64,000 nt of DNA from Loktanella sp. 3ANDIMAR09 (GCF_001420005.1 NZ_LJAK01000004.1:186001-250000), one strand, 5' to 3'. Counted from the stretch's first letter, positions 17,462 through 25,517 are shown. A program made the numbers and translations. The notes: generated from the letters alone by a model not told the origin.

Positions 17462-18367
17462 TCAGAACTTGTTGACCGGCATTTTCAGATAGCTGTGTCC
17501 GTCCGGTTCCGGGTCGGGCATGCGCCCGTCACGCAGATTGACCTGAAGTGCGGCCAGCATCCGGTTGGGCAGCGCCAGCGTGGCATCGCGCGCCTCGCGC
17601 AGTGCCACGAAATCCGCCTTGGACACGCCCCCGCCAAGGTGGATGTTCTGCGTCTTTTGTTCGCCGACCGTGCTTTCCCAGCTGGGCAGGTCACGGGACT
17701 TGGTGCCGTAGTCGTGGCCGACAAAGATGCGGTGGTCATCCGGGCGGTCGAGGATGCGCATGATGCTGTCATAAATCTCGGACGCCGAACCGCCGGGGAA
17801 ATCGGCCCGCGATGACCCCGCATCCGGCTGCATCAGCGTGTCATGGGCGAATACCGCATCGCCCACGACATAGGTAATCGACCCCAGCGTATGACCCGGT
17901 GACAGCATGACACCGACCTCCAGATCACCGATCCGGAATGTATCGCCCTCGGCAAACAGATGATCGAAATGCGGATCAATCGGGAATCCGTCCGGCAGGT
18001 TGTAGTAGTCCCGCCAGAGAACCGCGATGTCGCGGACCTTTTCACCGATGGCCGTCTGCACACCCGTCTTGTCCTTGAGCCAGGCCGCCGCGATGAAATG
18101 GTCGGCATGCGGATGCGTGTCCAGGATCCATTCCAGCGTCAGCCCGTGGTCCGCGATATAGTCCAGCGCCCACTGGGCGTGATCGAACCGCGTGCCAAAG
18201 GATTTCGGATCGAACTGCTGCACCACATCGATCAGCGCGCATTTGCCTGTCGCGTCGTCGATGCAGATATACTGGCAACTGCCCGTGTCCGGCTCGTGGA
18301 ACCCGACGACCGTCGGACTGCCGGGCCCACGCGATGCAGAGGTCTTGCTGTAGATGTCGGTCGCCAT
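17462..18367 (-). CDS. MBL-fold hydrolase, ETHE1/persulfide dioxygenase-like (second copy)
   Basis: A 301-residue metallo-beta-lactamase-fold protein with the metal motif THPHADH (near 80-86), a GHTLGS region, and HD of the family. ETHE1-like enzymes oxidise glutathione persulfide to sulfite. The start at 18367 has AAGGAGT at the right distance. It lies 28 nt after the paralogue 18396-19280 and just before the DUF442-SQR fusion, one operon. Tandem presence of two related MBL proteins is unusual; one may be a Blh-type hydrolase rather than a dioxygenase. Family is firm, exact reaction inferred. Confidence 0.83.
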   Translation of the reverse strand: MATDIYSKTSASRGPGSPTVVGFHEPDTGSCQYICIDDATGKCALIDVVQQFDPKSFGTRFDHAQWALDYIADHGLTLEWILDTHPHADHFIAAAWLKDKTGVQTAIGEKVRDIAVLWRDYYNLPDGFPIDPHFDHLFAEGDTFRIGDLEVGVMLSPGHTLGSITYVVGDAVFAHDTLMQPDAGSSRADFPGGSASEIYDSIMRILDRPDDHRIFVGHDYGTKSRDLPSWESTVGEQKTQNIHLGGGVSKADFVALREARDATLALPNRMLAALQVNLRDGRMPDPEPDGHSYLKMPVNKF

Positions 18368-18395
18368 TGGTCGGACTCCTTGTAGATCGGATGGG

Positions 18396-19280
18396 TCAAA
18401 GGCCGTTGATCGGCACCTTGAGCATGGGGTTGCCGTCGCTGTCGGTCGGGACCGCACCTGCGCGCATGTTCACCTGCAACGACGGGATGATCAGCCGCGG
18501 CATGTCGAGCTGGGCATCGCGTTCCGTGCGGAATGTGATGAAATCCGCCTTGGTCCGGCCACGCCCGACGTGAATGTTGTGTTCCTTTTCCTCGCCCACG
18601 GTCGTTTCCCACTGGATGTCGCGCCCGTTGGGACCGTAGTCGTGGCACATGAACAGGCGCATGGCGTCAGGCAGGGCCAGCACCTTCATGATGCTGTCAT
18701 ACAGGTCCTCTGCACTGCCGCCGGGGAAGTCACAGCGGGCAGATCCGCCGTCGGGCATGAACAACGTATCCCCGACAAAGGCCGCATTGCCGATAACATG
18801 GACCATGCAGGCGGGTGTATGGCCGGGCGTATAGATGGCAAAGCCCTGCATGTTGCCAATCTGGTAGGTATCGCCATCCTCGAACAGGGCGTCGAACTGG
18901 CTGCCATCGCGCTGGAATGCGGTGCCTTCGTTGAACACCTTGCCAAAGGTATCCTGCACGACCATGATTTTCGATCCGATGCCGATCTTGCCGCCCAGGC
19001 GTTCCTGAATGTAGGGCGCGGCCGACAGGTGGTCGGCATGCACATGGGTTTCGATGATCCATTCCAGACGGCAACCCATCTGCTGCACCCGTGCGATCAT
19101 GGCGTCAGCATGATCGTAGGTGATGCGGCCGGCGGCATAGTCGATATCCATCACGCTATCGATGATCGCACAGGCATCCGAGGTCGGATCCTTGACGATA
19201 TAGCTGATGGTGTTTGTCGCGGGATCAAAGAAAGCCTCGACGACCGGGGTGATGTCCATGTTGACGGGATATTGTGTCAT
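18396..19280 (-). CDS. MBL-fold hydrolase, ETHE1/persulfide dioxygenase-like (first copy)
   Basis: A 294-residue paralogue of the next gene with the motif ETHVHADHLSAA near residues 70-80, PGHTPACMV near 155, GDTLFMPD, and CHDYGPNGRD. It matches the class of MBL proteins with an ETHE1-like core and a C-terminal extension common in alphaproteobacterial sulfur clusters. The start at 19280 follows GGAGAAG; frames upstream lack a signal or homology. It would act in the cytoplasm on persulfides made by SQR. Dioxygenase versus hydrolase activity cannot be decided from sequence alone. Confidence 0.83.
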   Translation of the reverse strand: MTQYPVNMDITPVVEAFFDPATNTISYIVKDPTSDACAIIDSVMDIDYAAGRITYDHADAMIARVQQMGCRLEWIIETHVHADHLSAAPYIQERLGGKIGIGSKIMVVQDTFGKVFNEGTAFQRDGSQFDALFEDGDTYQIGNMQGFAIYTPGHTPACMVHVIGNAAFVGDTLFMPDGGSARCDFPGGSAEDLYDSIMKVLALPDAMRLFMCHDYGPNGRDIQWETTVGEEKEHNIHVGRGRTKADFITFRTERDAQLDMPRLIIPSLQVNMRAGAVPTDSDGNPMLKVPINGL

Positions 19281-19348
19281 CTTCTTCTCCATTTTGGTCC
19301 TGACTTGCGCAGTCGGCAGCAGGTCGTTCTCGGGTCGCGGCCTGGGCG

Positions 19349-19780
19349 TCAGGTCGCGGCCCCTGCGGTTTGCATCGGGGCCAACAGGCGGCGCAGGTAG
19401 AAACCGGCCGTCACGGCGATGAGGAACAACGCGACTTCCCACCGGCCTGTGCCCAGCGCGGGGATCGCAGCACCGGGACAGAACCCGGCGATGCCCCAGC
19501 CAATGCCGAACAGGGCCGAACCGCCAACAAGGTTCTTGTCGATCGCAGTGCCCGTCGGGATCTGGAAACGGGCCTCGAACAACGGGGCGTCCCGCCGCCA
19601 GACCAGCCGGTACCCCACGAATGTCACGATCAGCGCGCCGCCCATGACAAAGGCAAGGCTGGGGTCCCAGGTGCCAGCCAGATCAAAGAAATTCAGGACC
19701 TTGGCCGGGTCCATCATCCCGGAGAGGGAAATGCCGATGCCAAAGACCAGCCCGGTGATCAACGCATAGAATAGTTTCAT
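19349..19780 (-). CDS. DUF6691/YeeE-type membrane protein (sulfur transport half)
   Basis: A 143-residue protein with about four hydrophobic helices and motifs GIGISLSGMMDPAKVLNFFD near the start and GIGWGIAGFCPGAAIPAL near 93-110. The conserved Cys in GFCPG is the mark of the YeeE/YedE superfamily, which moves sulfur-containing anions or sulfur equivalents. It pairs with the next gene, three bases upstream, as the two halves of a split transporter (PmpAB-like). It belongs to the persulfide operon. Confidence 0.82.
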   Translation of the reverse strand: MKLFYALITGLVFGIGISLSGMMDPAKVLNFFDLAGTWDPSLAFVMGGALIVTFVGYRLVWRRDAPLFEARFQIPTGTAIDKNLVGGSALFGIGWGIAGFCPGAAIPALGTGRWEVALFLIAVTAGFYLRRLLAPMQTAGAAT

Positions 19781-19783
19781 GAC

Positions 19784-20215
19784 TCAGGCTCCAAACACGT
19801 GACGGATGATGAAAACGGTGATCGCGGCGGTCACCATGAAGGTCGGCACCGCTACCAGCGACCGGACCGACAGCCGCGACAGGCCGCAGACCCCGTGACC
19901 GGATGTGCAACCCGACCCCAGACTTGCGCCCAGACCGACGATCACGCCGCCGATCACGATCATCACGGGGCTGACGGGCACGTTCACGACAGGCATCTGA
20001 CCTGTCACGAAAAAGAGGGTGACCGGGGCCAGAACCATGCCAGCGATCAACGCCAGCCGCCACGACAGTTCCGCCCGGCTGGTGATGAAAACCGCACCCG
20101 ACATAATACCGGTCGCACCAAAGATGCGCCCCAGGCCCAGCATTAGCAGCACAGCGCCAAGACCGATGGCAAGGCCGCCGCCGAAGGATGTAAATGGTGT
20201 GAACGCCGTTTCCAT
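19784..20215 (-). CDS. YeeE/YedE family protein (other half of the split transporter)
   Basis: A 143-residue membrane protein with GLGASLGSGCTSGHGVCGL near 95-113, the Cys-rich hallmark of YeeE/YedE proteins. It is followed after three bases by its DUF6691 partner and preceded by a DUF2892 gene. The pair probably transports a reduced sulfur species across the inner membrane; the direction is unknown. Confidence 0.85.
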   Translation of the reverse strand: METAFTPFTSFGGGLAIGLGAVLLMLGLGRIFGATGIMSGAVFITSRAELSWRLALIAGMVLAPVTLFFVTGQMPVVNVPVSPVMIVIGGVIVGLGASLGSGCTSGHGVCGLSRLSVRSLVAVPTFMVTAAITVFIIRHVFGA

Positions 20216-20216
20216 C

Positions 20217-20432
20217 TCAGCAGTCCTTGCAGGTCTTGAGGCCCAGCAGCGAATAGAGCGGGCACATTTTCAGGGTGGCGGTCGCCAGCATGATCAGGCC
20301 GATCAGCGCTGCGCCGTATTTGAACAGGACCGCGTCAAACAACGCCAGGCCGCTGAAAAACGCGAGGAACAGCAAAACCACGCCCAGCGCCGCGCGCAGG
20401 GTCCGGTCCAGTTTGCCAACATTGGTCGTCAT
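20217..20432 (-). CDS. DUF2892-type small membrane protein
   Basis: A 71-residue protein with the family start NVGKLDRTLRAALGVVLL, two hydrophobic helices and a C-terminal CPLYSLLGLKTCKDC tail with three cysteines. DUF2892 domains are often attached to rhodaneses (YgaP type) and lie in sulfur clusters. The start at 20432 has GGAGA upstream and agrees with the family; longer frames do not. It is the first gene of the persulfide operon on this strand, one base before the YeeE gene. Confidence 0.82.
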   Translation of the reverse strand: MTTNVGKLDRTLRAALGVVLLFLAFFSGLALFDAVLFKYGAALIGLIMLATATLKMCPLYSLLGLKTCKDC

Positions 20433-20491
20433 GTGATGTCTCCACAGAATCAGGTCTGTGACTTCACTACGCCTGCGGCGGCAATCCTTCA

Positions 20492-20504
20492 GTGATATTG
20501 TCAC
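20492..20504. promoter_or_regulatory. Candidate Crp/Fnr-type dyad GTGA-N5-TCAC
   Basis: GTGATATTGTCAC is an inverted repeat of GTGA/TCAC with a 5-nt spacer. It lies in the 109-nt gap upstream of the DUF2892-led operon and right after the stop of the Crp/Fnr regulator gene. The half-site fits Crp/Fnr recognition, though the spacer is one base shorter than usual. Confidence 0.35.
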
Positions 20505-20541
20505 CCAAACCGAAAAGGTTGTTCCGCGCGGGGTGCCAGCG

Positions 20542-21204
20542 TCAGCTTTGCGCGATGGCGCGCAGGCCCGCACGGTCTGTCAGCGTGACGTGGCCGCGGG
20601 TCTGACTGATCAATCCCCGCTTGGCAAAATCCTGCAACACACGCGACACGACCTCGCGCGCGGTGCCCAACTCGCTGGCCAACTGCTGATGGGTGGTGGC
20701 GATGTCCTGATCGTCGCGCGCAAGGCCCAAGAGCCGTTCCGCCAACCGCACGTCGATCCGGCCAAAGGCCACGTCGTCGACGACGCGCAGCAGATCAATC
20801 AGGCGACGCGAATAGGCGGCAAAGACGAATGACCGGAACGCGGGTTCCTCTGACACCAGCTGATCGAACGATGTGCGCGGCAGAATGATCGCCGTCACGT
20901 CCGTCTCGGCGATGCCTTCGGCGTTATAGGCCTCTTCTGCCAGCATGCAGGCGGTGGTCAGAACGCAGCTTTCGCCGGCTTCGACCCGGTAAAGCACAAT
21001 GTCGCGGCCATTTTCAGAGGTTTGCGAGACGCGGATCGTGCCATCCACGAGAAACATCAGGCTGTCGGGAATATTGCTGGGACCGAAAACGGATTTACCG
21101 GCGGCATAGCGGACGGTCTGGGCACTGCGTTGCAGCCTGTCACGCACGTCACGCGGCAGGGCTGCGGTGCCCTGAAACCGAGCTGTCCAATCCACGAGCG
21201 TCAT
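20542..21204 (-). CDS. Crp/Fnr family transcriptional regulator
   Basis: A 220-residue regulator with a cyclic-nucleotide-binding-like beta-barrel (about 20-120), a dimer helix (about 125-150) and a C-terminal winged helix (THQQLASELGTAREVVSRVLQDF, about 165-190). A single Cys in the barrel region (ESCVLTTACMLAEE holds two) could be redox- or sulfur-sensitive; there is no N-terminal Cys cluster as in true FNR. The start at 21204 is chosen because the barrel begins soon after. It lies between the two sulfur gene units on the same strand and is their likely regulator. Confidence 0.85.
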   Translation of the reverse strand: MTLVDWTARFQGTAALPRDVRDRLQRSAQTVRYAAGKSVFGPSNIPDSLMFLVDGTIRVSQTSENGRDIVLYRVEAGESCVLTTACMLAEEAYNAEGIAETDVTAIILPRTSFDQLVSEEPAFRSFVFAAYSRRLIDLLRVVDDVAFGRIDVRLAERLLGLARDDQDIATTHQQLASELGTAREVVSRVLQDFAKRGLISQTRGHVTLTDRAGLRAIAQS

Positions 21205-21338
21205 CGTGCGCCCCTGACGGCTGGCGCGAGAATGGCATCGCATGCGGAAATGGACATCATGACAGGTCGTTCCTCGGGTCGTGACTACCTGCCACGACAC
21301 CGCCCGCCGGGCAAGTCACCTTGCCGGGACCTGTGCTG

Positions 21339-21515
21339 CTAGTCCGCTGTCGGCAGTGCGGCGCAATGCGCGCCTGCCCCGGCCAGCCCGGATCCTAACG
21401 CCAGCGCAGGGGGGGCCTGAAACGGATCAAGCGGCGCGCTGTTGGCAAGGTCCACACCCAGCAGCCCAAGCAAAAGCGCAAAGACGGTCACCACTGTCAG
21501 TCTGCGTGTCATCAT
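21339..21515 (-). CDS. Small secreted or membrane-anchored peptide in sulfur operon
   Basis: A 58-residue open frame whose ATG overlaps the TGA of the upstream YeeE/YedE gene, so it is translationally coupled. Residues about 5-26 form a signal-like hydrophobic helix (LTVVTVFALLLGLLGVDLA), followed by a short Pro/Ala/Gly-rich tail with one cysteine (GAHCAALPTAD). I do not recognise the family. Coupling and base composition argue for a real gene; a role as periplasmic carrier or transporter accessory is speculation. Confidence 0.55.
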   Translation of the reverse strand: MMTRRLTVVTVFALLLGLLGVDLANSAPLDPFQAPPALALGSGLAGAGAHCAALPTAD

Positions 21516-22633
21516 CACCCGTCCAATCCCAATGCCTTGCGGATGCGGATTCCCTGGAATGCCCCGGCAAAGGCTGCCACGAACCAGACCCAGCCGTGCA
21601 GGCTGCCCGTCGAAATTCCCGAAAAGAACGCGCCGACGTTGCAACCAAAGGCAAGGCGCGACGAATAACCCAGCAGGAACCCGGCAATGATCGTGCCGAT
21701 CCAGGCCCGCAGCGGCAGCTGCGGCAGGCGCGCGGACAGTCCCGACCGCCATGCGGCGATGATGAACGCGCCGCCGATGATGCCGATATTCGTCAGTGAC
21801 GTGACATCTGTCAGCAGGCTTTCTGCGATCCGCGCCTGGTTCGTGGGCAGCGTCCAGAACGCAGACCCCGAAATATCCATGCCCAATGCTGTGACCCCCT
21901 TGGCCGCCCACAGCCCCAGACCATACACGACGCCCCAGGGCTGACCGGCAACCACGAGGTTCGCCAGTGCCAGCACCGCCAGCAAACCCGCCGCGATCCA
22001 CAACCTGCGCGGCAGGCTGCGGGCACCCGGTGCCGCGAGATACAGCGCCAGTCCTGCGACCGCCGCCAGCCCCGCCAGCGTCAGCACCAGACCTGACGTG
22101 CCGGACAACACGACCACGGGGGCGGTGCCCAGATTGGTCCACCACAGCAGGTGGTAGGCCCCGGCAAAGGACCCGATGGCAAAGAACGGCAGCGCCAGCG
22201 CGCTGACCGGGTTGCCGCTGCCCGCGTTGACCAATGTGCCGGACCCGCAGCCCAGCACGATCTGCATGCAGGCCCCGAACACAAAGGCGCCGCCGATCAT
22301 GGCATAGCCCACCGGGGCATGCGCGCCGATCAGTTCTGTCCCGTTATTGGCGATCAGCGGGATCGCCACCAGTGCGACCAGCGCAATCGACAGGAGTTGC
22401 GCAATCAGGCCCGCGGGTTCGCGCCGCAGGATCATGGCGCGCCACGGTCCTGCAAAACCGAACCGGAACCCCTCGAGGATCAGGCCAAACCCCAGGCCCA
22501 CCGCCAGCAAGAGCCCGTAGCGGACCCCCGCTGTGGCAGACAGCCCAAGGATCGCGACCAGCGCGCCGAGGATGAGGCCCGTGCGCGTCAGGGTCGATGA
22601 CCGGGCGGGCGCGATTGCAGCAGCGCTGGTCAT
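21515..22633 (-). CDS. YeeE/YedE family transporter, TsuA-like (thiosulfate)
   Basis: A 372-residue protein with around nine to ten hydrophobic helices. Conserved cysteines sit in the two repeats: GACMQIVLGCGSGTLVNAG in the first half and SSRLAFGCNVGAFFSGIS near the C-terminus. These match the thiosulfate transporter TsuA group of YeeE proteins, which pass thiosulfate along a chain of cysteines. The start at 22633 is four bases after the stop of the rhodanese gene. Thiosulfate uptake together with a periplasmic rhodanese is a sensible pair; exact substrate is inferred. Confidence 0.85.
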   Translation of the reverse strand: MTSAAAIAPARSSTLTRTGLILGALVAILGLSATAGVRYGLLLAVGLGFGLILEGFRFGFAGPWRAMILRREPAGLIAQLLSIALVALVAIPLIANNGTELIGAHAPVGYAMIGGAFVFGACMQIVLGCGSGTLVNAGSGNPVSALALPFFAIGSFAGAYHLLWWTNLGTAPVVVLSGTSGLVLTLAGLAAVAGLALYLAAPGARSLPRRLWIAAGLLAVLALANLVVAGQPWGVVYGLGLWAAKGVTALGMDISGSAFWTLPTNQARIAESLLTDVTSLTNIGIIGGAFIIAAWRSGLSARLPQLPLRAWIGTIIAGFLLGYSSRLAFGCNVGAFFSGISTGSLHGWVWFVAAFAGAFQGIRIRKALGLDG

Positions 22634-22637
22634 CGGA

Positions 22638-23591
22638 TCAGAACACGCTCTTGATCTGGTTCCACATCCGACGGACCGGACCCGGCACATTTGCCATCTC
22701 GTAGCCGGCGTTCGACCAGCCGACCATCGATTCAGGGTAAAGCTTTACGTTTTCCAGGCCGGCCAGCTCGCTCATCGCGAACCAGTTCGTTGCCGCCCAA
22801 TGGCCCGTGTTGCAGAAACTGATGATCGGCGCGCCGTCGTCCAGGTTCCCCTCGCTTGCCAACGCGCGGGCCGCGTCGGCATCGACGATCACGGGACCGT
22901 TGCTGAACCAGTTGGAATGGGTGAAATATTCGGATTGCGGCAGTGTGCCTGGCTTGGCCGCAGCCGGATGCGCCTGCTCGCCTGCCCAAAAGGATTCGGG
23001 GCGTGCGTCAACCAGGGTCGCCTCTGCCTCGCCATTGACGATGGACAGCACCTCTTCGCGGGTCGCAAGCCATTCGTCGGAGTAGGACACCTCGATCATG
23101 CTCGGCTCTGGCGTGACTTCGCCCTCGTCCAGCGACAGTCCGGCTTCGGTCCAGGCGTTCATGCCGCCGTTCAGGATCGCCAACTGGCTGACGCCGCTGG
23201 ATTTCAGCGTCCAATACACACGCGCCGCCGCGCCAAAGTCGGTCACATCGCTGCCCTGATGCACGATCAGCGTGGGGCGGTCGCGGGTGACGCCCAGGTC
23301 GCGCAGCACTTCTTGCAGGCGCTCCGCGGGCACAACCTCGCCGGGGCTCTCTGCGCTGCCACGGAACAACGCGTAGGGTGCGCTGACCGCGCCGGGGATA
23401 TGCCCCGCTGCGTGAACGCTGTTGCCGTCGGCATCGGGCGACCGGATGTCGATCACCAGCGGGCTGACCTCTGACTGCACTTCGGTAAATTCAGCCGGTG
23501 TCAGCAGCGGGCCGAAATCGTTGACCTGGGCGAATGCGGGCAGCGGCAGAGCCAGCGCCCCCGCAAGTGTAATAGCTGTAAAGCGTGTCAT
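22638..23591 (-). CDS. Periplasmic two-domain rhodanese (thiosulfate sulfurtransferase-like)
   Basis: A 317-residue protein with a signal peptide (cleavage near AFA-Q) and two rhodanese domains, about 30-155 and 165-300. The C-terminal domain has the active-site Cys in SFCNTGHWA, while the matching loop of the first domain reads VHQGSDVTD and lacks Cys, the normal division of labour in SseA-type enzymes. It would transfer sulfane sulfur in the periplasm. The start at 23591 has AGAGGA before it. It leads the unit rhodanese, TsuA-like transporter, small peptide. Confidence 0.87.
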   Translation of the reverse strand: MTRFTAITLAGALALPLPAFAQVNDFGPLLTPAEFTEVQSEVSPLVIDIRSPDADGNSVHAAGHIPGAVSAPYALFRGSAESPGEVVPAERLQEVLRDLGVTRDRPTLIVHQGSDVTDFGAAARVYWTLKSSGVSQLAILNGGMNAWTEAGLSLDEGEVTPEPSMIEVSYSDEWLATREEVLSIVNGEAEATLVDARPESFWAGEQAHPAAAKPGTLPQSEYFTHSNWFSNGPVIVDADAARALASEGNLDDGAPIISFCNTGHWAATNWFAMSELAGLENVKLYPESMVGWSNAGYEMANVPGPVRRMWNQIKSVF

Positions 23592-23807
23592 GGCATGTCC
23601 TCTGACAACAAAATTCAGCCCACGAGATACACTGCAAAACAAGGGTTTCAAGGCCGCGGGGCTGCCCGACAGGTGTCCGCAGAAAACAGAACACCGACGC
23701 GATCGCGGTTGCCCGGTCTGTGCGTTCAGGCTGTTGGCAGCAGCAGAAACCTTGTTCCAACGACGCGCCATATTCAGAACATCCGTTCTTTTATGGATTA
23801 CATCAGA

Positions 23808-24446
23808 TCACCACCGCAGGAAAAAATACCCCAGAATGCCGCCGCAGCCTGCCACGGCCAACACCGCAAGACTGTACCAACTGGCGTAGAACAGCGGGGA
23901 ATTCTCGATGCAATAAACCGAATAGACCGCCGCCGCCGTGGCACCCGCACCCAGCCCCGCAACGGCACCGCACAGTGCCGGGTGTTCCGGCGCACCGCGC
24001 CGTAGCGCCGCCAACAGGCCGATGAGGACCGGCACAGACAAAACCGGGATCGATATCAGGCAGGTCACGATGGATTTGCCACGCAAAGCCATGGGCCAGG
24101 CATCGCCCGGTGTCGTGACCAGCGTCATGGCAACCAGCAGGATCAGTGCCAACGGAATACTCCAGATCAGCCGCGCCGCACCGCTGCGCCCCGCCGGGCG
24201 CGCCGTGGCATGCAGCCAGAACAACGCAAGACAGGCCAGCACCAACGGAAGGACCGTTTTCGCAAACAGCGCAAGGTCGCCGAAGATCCCGACCAGGTCC
24301 GACCGCACGCCCCAGAACGCAAAAAACAGCACAGATGTGCCCACCAGCCCCGCCAAAAGGCCCGTCGCGATCTGCCGCGTCAGATATCCGCGTGGCAGCG
24401 GTGTCAGTTCCGATCCCAGCGATTTGATCAGGTCATCGGTATTCAT
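23808..24446 (-). CDS. nrsF: NrsF-type anti-sigma factor (DUF1109)
   Basis: A 212-residue membrane protein: about 20 cytoplasmic residues ([20 protein letters not shown]) followed by six hydrophobic helices. This is the build of DUF1109/NrsF, the membrane anti-sigma factor that holds Caulobacter SigF and releases it on heavy-metal stress. Conserved cysteines occur in helices (TCLISIP, ALCGAV, YCIENS), matching the idea that metal or redox change at cysteines triggers release. It overlaps the sigma gene by four bases. Assignment rests on topology, length and its partner. Confidence 0.85.
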   Translation of the reverse strand: MNTDDLIKSLGSELTPLPRGYLTRQIATGLLAGLVGTSVLFFAFWGVRSDLVGIFGDLALFAKTVLPLVLACLALFWLHATARPAGRSGAARLIWSIPLALILLVAMTLVTTPGDAWPMALRGKSIVTCLISIPVLSVPVLIGLLAALRRGAPEHPALCGAVAGLGAGATAAAVYSVYCIENSPLFYASWYSLAVLAVAGCGGILGYFFLRW

Positions 24447-25012
24447 TCACGTGCCTTTCCGGATTGTTCCGTCTGGTCGGCAACCGCGAGGGCTGACAGC
24501 TTTGCCAAGGCCCGGTGCAATGCGACCCGCACCGCACCGGGCGTCATGCCCAACGTGCGGCCCACCTCTTCGGCGGTGCGACCCTCCAGCCTGATCTGCC
24601 GCACGATCAAGGCCGATGTCGCGTCAAGCTGGCCCAGCAGACGATCCAGATCAGCCGCAGCCGTGGGGTCATGGCTGGCCTCATCTGCGACATTCAGCTC
24701 GCTGCCGTCATACGATACGGTCGGACGACGCATCGACAGCCGCATCGCGTCCACCGTCTTGTAGCGTGCGATTGCATAGGCCCAGGGGCCGACCGGTTCG
24801 CCGTCTCGCCAGGTGTGGCGTTTTTCGTGAATGGCGATCAGCACGTTTTGCAAAATGTCCTCGCAATCCTCTTTGGGGCGGCCGCAGCGTGCGGCGATGA
24901 TGCCCCGTAGAACCGGGGCGATGTCGTTCAGAAACTGAACATAGGACGCACGACCGCCTGCATTGGCGTCGCGCAACAAGCTGGCCCAGCGGTCTTCTCT
25001 TGTGCGTCCCAT
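24443..25012 (-). CDS. sigF: ECF sigma factor, SigF-like
   Basis: A 189-residue ECF sigma factor with region 2 (about 20-85, [34 protein letters not shown]) and region 4 (about 115-170, [29 protein letters not shown]). An ATG at 25033 is also in frame, but it has no Shine-Dalgarno and a promoter-like -10 (25027-25024) falls inside its first codons, so I prefer the ATG at 25012. It overlaps nrsF by four bases. It is divergent from the bufferin operon and both share the same promoter motif, so it probably controls itself and that operon under copper or other metal stress, as Caulobacter SigF does. Confidence 0.88.
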   Translation of the reverse strand: MGRTREDRWASLLRDANAGGRASYVQFLNDIAPVLRGIIAARCGRPKEDCEDILQNVLIAIHEKRHTWRDGEPVGPWAYAIARYKTVDAMRLSMRRPTVSYDGSELNVADEASHDPTAAADLDRLLGQLDATSALIVRQIRLEGRTAEEVGRTLGMTPGAVRVALHRALAKLSALAVADQTEQSGKARE

Positions 25013-25023
25013 ATCATCCAGTT

Positions 25024-25048
25024 CGTCGGTCATGGGGCAGACGTTACA
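25024..25048 (-). promoter_or_regulatory. Candidate SigF promoter of sigF-nrsF
   Basis: On the minus strand TGTAACG (25048-25042) is followed by exactly 16 nt and CGAA (25027-25024). The same motif and spacing occurs facing the bufferin operon. It fits my memory of the Caulobacter SigF consensus (GTAAC-N16-CGAA). The start site would fall only a few bases before the ATG at 25012, giving an almost leaderless mRNA. Confidence 0.65.
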
Positions 25049-25133
25049 CCCATGTCCGCGAAAAAGTCCGCAGTGTTCGATCACGGGCCGCGCCGACCCC
25101 AAGTGTTTCATCCGGTCACGACGACGCGAGGGC

Positions 25134-25160
25134 TGTAACGTCCCCGGGTCCGGCTGCGAA
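25134..25160 (+). promoter_or_regulatory. Candidate SigF promoter of the bufferin operon
   Basis: TGTAACG (25134-25140), 16 nt, CGAA (25157-25160). It is 55 nt upstream of the precursor gene start. Motif and spacing are identical to the oppositely oriented copy at 25048-25024. Confidence 0.72.
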
Positions 25161-25214
25161 TTGCCCTGCATCGGACGCCACAACGGTGCCGACAGATTGA
25201 TGGGAGAACACCAG

Positions 25215-25508
25215 ATGACGACCAAGACAACGACCCTCGCCCTTGCCCTCATCGGCGCTTGCGTTTCCGTGACCGGCGCATCCGCACAGGACATGGAAAA
25301 ATGCTTTGGCATTTCGCTGGCCGGTGAAAACGGCTGCGCCGCTGGCCCCGGCACGACCTGCGCCGGCACCTCGACCATCGACTACCAGGGCAATGCCTGG
25401 GCGCTGGTGCCTGCCGGCACCTGCGAGGACATGGTCATCGACGCCGCCGCTGACGGTGAAAAGCGTATGGGTTCGCTCGAGGCGCTGGAGCGCGACCTGC
25501 CCGCATAA
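25215..25508 (+). CDS. bufA: Bufferin precursor peptide, BufA1-type (DUF2282)
   Basis: A 97-residue peptide with an N-terminal signal sequence (cleavage near ASA-QD, residue 24-25). The mature part holds four cysteines, Cys30, Cys41, Cys49 and Cys70, in the spaced DUF2282 pattern [24 protein letters not shown] and AGTCEDM. DUF2282 proteins are the precursors of bufferins, secreted RiPPs in which an MNIO enzyme converts Cys residues to thiooxazoles that bind copper. GGGAGA lies before the ATG at 25215; a longer frame upstream is not supported. A stem-loop follows the gene, and the MNIO enzyme, its partner and a DoxX protein come next. Confidence 0.88.
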   Translation: MTTKTTTLALALIGACVSVTGASAQDMEKCFGISLAGENGCAAGPGTTCAGTSTIDYQGNAWALVPAGTCEDMVIDAAADGEKRMGSLEALERDLPA

Positions 25509-25517
25509 CCCCATGGG

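Noticed and set aside
21290-21338. Terminator after the 58-residue peptide gene
   Set aside because: CCGGGCAAG/CTTGCCGGG gives only about six good pairs and no T tract.
15764-23591. Sox thiosulfate-oxidation system
   Set aside because: No soxXYZABCD-type genes are present; only sulfide/persulfide and transport genes are found.
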